Below, one piece after another: positions 61,814-64,000 of a DNA stretch of 64,000 bases. This DNA comes from Flammeovirgaceae bacterium (lineage in GTDB: Bacteria; Bacteroidota; Bacteroidia; Cytophagales; Cyclobacteriaceae), in contig CP054185.1 in assembly GCA_015180985.1 (NCBI GenBank), positions 1,543,001 through 1,607,000 on the forward strand. The letters run 5' to 3'. Numbering within the stretch: position 1 is the first letter of the stretch; each line of letters begins with the position of its first letter. Under the pieces are notes generated by a model. It saw only the letters and a program-made list of their open reading frames with translations. It was not told the origin of the DNA and did no database searches. The position numbers and the translations under genes are program-made.

Positions 61814-64000
61814 TTAATCAGGCGCTATTTCCAATAGTTGTTCCGCTCTGAAGGGTTTTCCTTCTGCCGTAACGCCTTCAATAGTGATTAAATAAGGTCC
61901 GGGTGAATCCGATGCAAAGAACGATACGAGGTCGGATCCTGTGCGCGTTGACGAGATCACGGATGGATTCCAGTACAATGTGGTTCTGAAATCAGAATTT
62001 GGCGGAATAAAGTAAGCTTTGTGATTTACCCCGTAAAATTTGGCAGGTGTTGCAAAACCATTTAGTTTAATCCGTTTAACGCTTTCGTACTCTTCAAAAG
62101 TACCGCGCAGGCCGCCACCCTTGGTGTACACTGCGATAACTCCGTTTGCTCCAGTCGATCCATAAAGCGAATTTAGCCGTGTGGTTACTTCGATGGCAGC
62201 AACATCAGCAGGGTTAATGGAAAGCAAGGCCATTTGTGCACTCCCGCCAACAGGCTGATCATCAATTAATATTAGTGGTGACAGGGCTTGCCCAAAAGAA
62301 GCCGCTCTTGCAAAACGGATTTCATAATCTATGCCATTAAGGTTTATGATTAGCCCGGGAATTTTTCCCCGCATCATTTCAATAACATTAACAGCCCCGT
62401 AATTAAGTTGTGAGCCCTCCATAATATAATCCGGCTCACCAAATGGTCGGAAGATGATAGGTTTATTGACTTCTCTTTTTTCTTCAGCAATTCGTTTGGC
62501 CTGAATGATTACTTCATTTAGGAGGGTGGTATTTTTATCGATTTTAAAATCAGCCCGCTCAAGGTTCCTGACTGGGGCCGGCCAGGAAAGCTTTAAAGGA
62601 GCAGCGTTGCGCTGGTCAAAAACCAGTTTGCCGGTGTATAGTAGTTTTTTACCCAATGTTGCTGAATACCGTACTGGCATGGAATCATAAAATTCAAGAC
62701 CGGCCATTGAGAATTTACCATATGGGTCGGTATCAAATTTAAATACCTGCTTTAACTGGTCCCCCATCATGGTAAGGGATACCATGGTGGGTTTGCCGGC
62801 TTCATTAAAAAACTGGCCGCTAACAGTAAGTCCTCTTTCCAGCGGATAGTTGATACGAGTAGTTGCAGGAGGGGGCTTAATTGTATGGGTTTTAACAATT
62901 ACAACAGAATCGTTCAAGAGCCGAACCATTGACATATCGGTAACGGAAACCGACATCCATGCCGATACCTGTTGGTTTAGTTCGTTATTTACTCTGATAC
63001 TGAACGATATTCTTTCACGGGGTTTGTACTGCCTCTTGTCAAACTTAAGCTGAACAAGGTTGTTGGTTTGTAGTTCACTTCGTTCACCAATGTGATTAGA
63101 GCTTCGTTTAATAATCGGCAGGTACTTTAGAAAAAACTGGTCGTCTCCATAGTTGCGTTGCCAGTTGGTGTAAGCCCGTATAGCCAGGTAGTCAGATGAA
63201 TAGGATTGGGGTATAACAAATTCGCCCCAGGCTTCACCATCATCAATTTTCAGTTTCTTTTCAAAGAGTATGCGGCCGCCTTCGTGTTGCTCAATCAGTT
63301 CTACGTGCAACACAGTGCTTAATGACTCAATCAGGCTCAGGTGGTTGTAATTCATGTAGGCCTTAAACCAAATCGTGTCACCGGGTAAATAATAGGGCTT
63401 GTCCAGGTGCAGGTAGGCCTTTTCAAAATAGGGCTCCAGTAAGAAAATTTTTTTCTCAACACTGGGCGTGTACTCATTCGGTAATTGAAAGGATAAACTT
63501 TTCTCATTAAACACTCCGCCAATTCTTACAGAATCGGAATTCAGTATTTGCCCAACATCTGAAAATACAATACGGCCATCCGCCTCAATCCACGACTCAT
63601 ATCCTTCCTCAATCGTGCCCATGGTAACATTTAACTTGCCCTTAAGGTTAAGGGAGTTCGTCTGTCCGCTAAACCCTGTAGTTAAAAAATTCTCCGGGCT
63701 AACCGCGTTGCCATGCTCATCTGTAATTTTATACCCGTTAAGGTGATACGTATTTTGTAAGATGGATTCAAGAAAGTGGTTTACACCATACTGATACGTG
63801 ATAAACCGGTTTTTCTCCCATAATTTTTGTTCTTCTTCTGTCCCTTTCATCTGATAGAACTGCAACAGGTAAAGAAGTTGCTCTTTGGTGTAGCTGATAA
63901 CATGGCCTGTAACCTGATAGCCCAGTGCCAGATTATCGGCTTCAAATTTTCCATAAATTCTACGACCATTCTCTTCATCGATGTACTTGAATTGAGCCGT
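61814..64000 (-). CDS. Large exported MG2 / TonB-plug protein (5' end beyond window)
   Basis: At least 729 residues; the frame is open from 61814 to the end of the window, and the only start before the edge would be an internal TTG or ATG, so the real start lies outside. Visible parts: a unique N-terminal region (YIDEENGRRIYGKFEADN), an MG2-type domain (KAYLHLDKPYYLPGDTIWFKAYMNY, GEFVIPQSYSSDYLAIRAYTNW), a middle domain with YKPRERISFSIRVNNELN, and a C-terminal TonB-plug-like domain (GAVNVIEMMRGKIPGLII, PADVAAIEVTTRLNSLYG, GANGVIAVYTKGGG) without a following barrel. Such proteins are common in Bacteroidota and sit in the envelope; their role is not known. Confidence 0.8.
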   Translation of the reverse strand, partial: TAQFKYIDEENGRRIYGKFEADNLALGYQVTGHVISYTKEQLLYLLQFYQMKGTEEEQKLWEKNRFITYQYGVNHFLESILQNTYHLNGYKITDEHGNAVSPENFLTTGFSGQTNSLNLKGKLNVTMGTIEEGYESWIEADGRIVFSDVGQILNSDSVRIGGVFNEKSLSFQLPNEYTPSVEKKIFLLEPYFEKAYLHLDKPYYLPGDTIWFKAYMNYNHLSLIESLSTVLHVELIEQHEGGRILFEKKLKIDDGEAWGEFVIPQSYSSDYLAIRAYTNWQRNYGDDQFFLKYLPIIKRSSNHIGERSELQTNNLVQLKFDKRQYKPRERISFSIRVNNELNQQVSAWMSVSVTDMSMVRLLNDSVVIVKTHTIKPPPATTRINYPLERGLTVSGQFFNEAGKPTMVSLTMMGDQLKQVFKFDTDPYGKFSMAGLEFYDSMPVRYSATLGKKLLYTGKLVFDQRNAAPLKLSWPAPVRNLERADFKIDKNTTLLNEVIIQAKRIAEEKREVNKPIIFRPFGEPDYIMEGSQLNYGAVNVIEMMRGKIPGLIINLNGIDYEIRFARAASFGQALSPLILIDDQPVGGSAQMALLSINPADVAAIEVTTRLNSLYGSTGANGVIAVYTKGGGLRGTFEEYESVKRIKLNGFATPAKFYGVNHKAYFIPPNSDFRTTLYWNPSVISSTRTGSDLVSFFASDSPGPYLITIEGVTAEGKPFRAEQLLEIAPD

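Noticed and set aside
63848-63865. Gene start of the MG2/plug protein inside the window
   Set aside because: The apparent start is a TTG and the frame stays open to the window edge with protein-like sequence, so the gene is cut by the window.
1-64000. tRNA or rRNA genes
   Set aside because: No cloverleaf with a conserved T-loop or rRNA core sequence was recognised in the intergenic regions.

Overview
The window is a chromosomal segment of a member of the Bacteroidota, most likely class Cytophagia. The evidence is three cell-surface proteins with type IX secretion (T9SS) type B C-terminal domains, a PorP/SprF family protein, DUF2490 and DUF4136 proteins, outer-membrane beta-barrels, a MarC protein, and promoter-like TAnnTTTG boxes. 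No rRNA, tRNA or CRISPR array was recognised.

Region 1 (1-9.1 kb) is accessory and unstable. Read on the minus strand it is a chain of truncated RHS-core fragments. Each fragment carries a different C-terminal tip, and each of the three complete ones is followed at once by a small secreted or lipoprotein-like gene. All four tips look like zinc metallopeptidases: HESRH, HEGGH, a metzincin HEIGHTGGLHH, and an M23-like start cut by the window edge. The genes are stacked with 1-11 nt overlaps or 2-5 nt gaps. The array has been hit by an IS256-family element with a 9-bp target duplication, is bordered by an IS110-family element with a structured downstream region, and is peppered with REP-like palindromes. 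A short-chain dehydrogenase remnant marks the edge.

Region 2 (9.1-23.1 kb, all minus) is a signalling block. Going with transcription it holds a GAF/PAS membrane sensor, CheR, a stand-alone CheB, a membrane GAF protein, a SiaA-like SpoIIE phosphatase receptor, a SiaB-like kinase, a SiaC-like partner protein (with a Thr at residue 68) and a 1022-residue TerB/ABCG-type transporter. A lipoprotein and a secreted protein follow with their own promoter and a terminator. A related GAF-coil protein lies at 29-30 kb. CheA, CheW and a classical chemoreceptor are absent from the window.

Region 3 (23.1-34.6 kb) is mostly housekeeping: cytidine deaminase, saccharopine dehydrogenase-like protein, RNase HI, MarC, outer-membrane proteins, a class V aminotransferase, AroQ, XerD-type recombinase, PyrD, and a decayed nucleotidyltransferase pair.

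Region 4 (34.6-57.7 kb) is cell-surface biology: a beta-helix protein, a T9SS cargo and SprF in one run; a TPR histidine kinase with its LuxR-type response regulator; an OmpA-family protein; an S9 peptidase; and two giant T9SS cargo proteins (2031 and 1181 aa) sharing end modules.

Region 5 (57.7-64 kb) has a membrane protein, the FtsK translocase, a LolA-type carrier, and the 3' part of a large MG2/TonB-plug protein that runs off the window.

All calls rest on reading motifs and layout; no database search was run.
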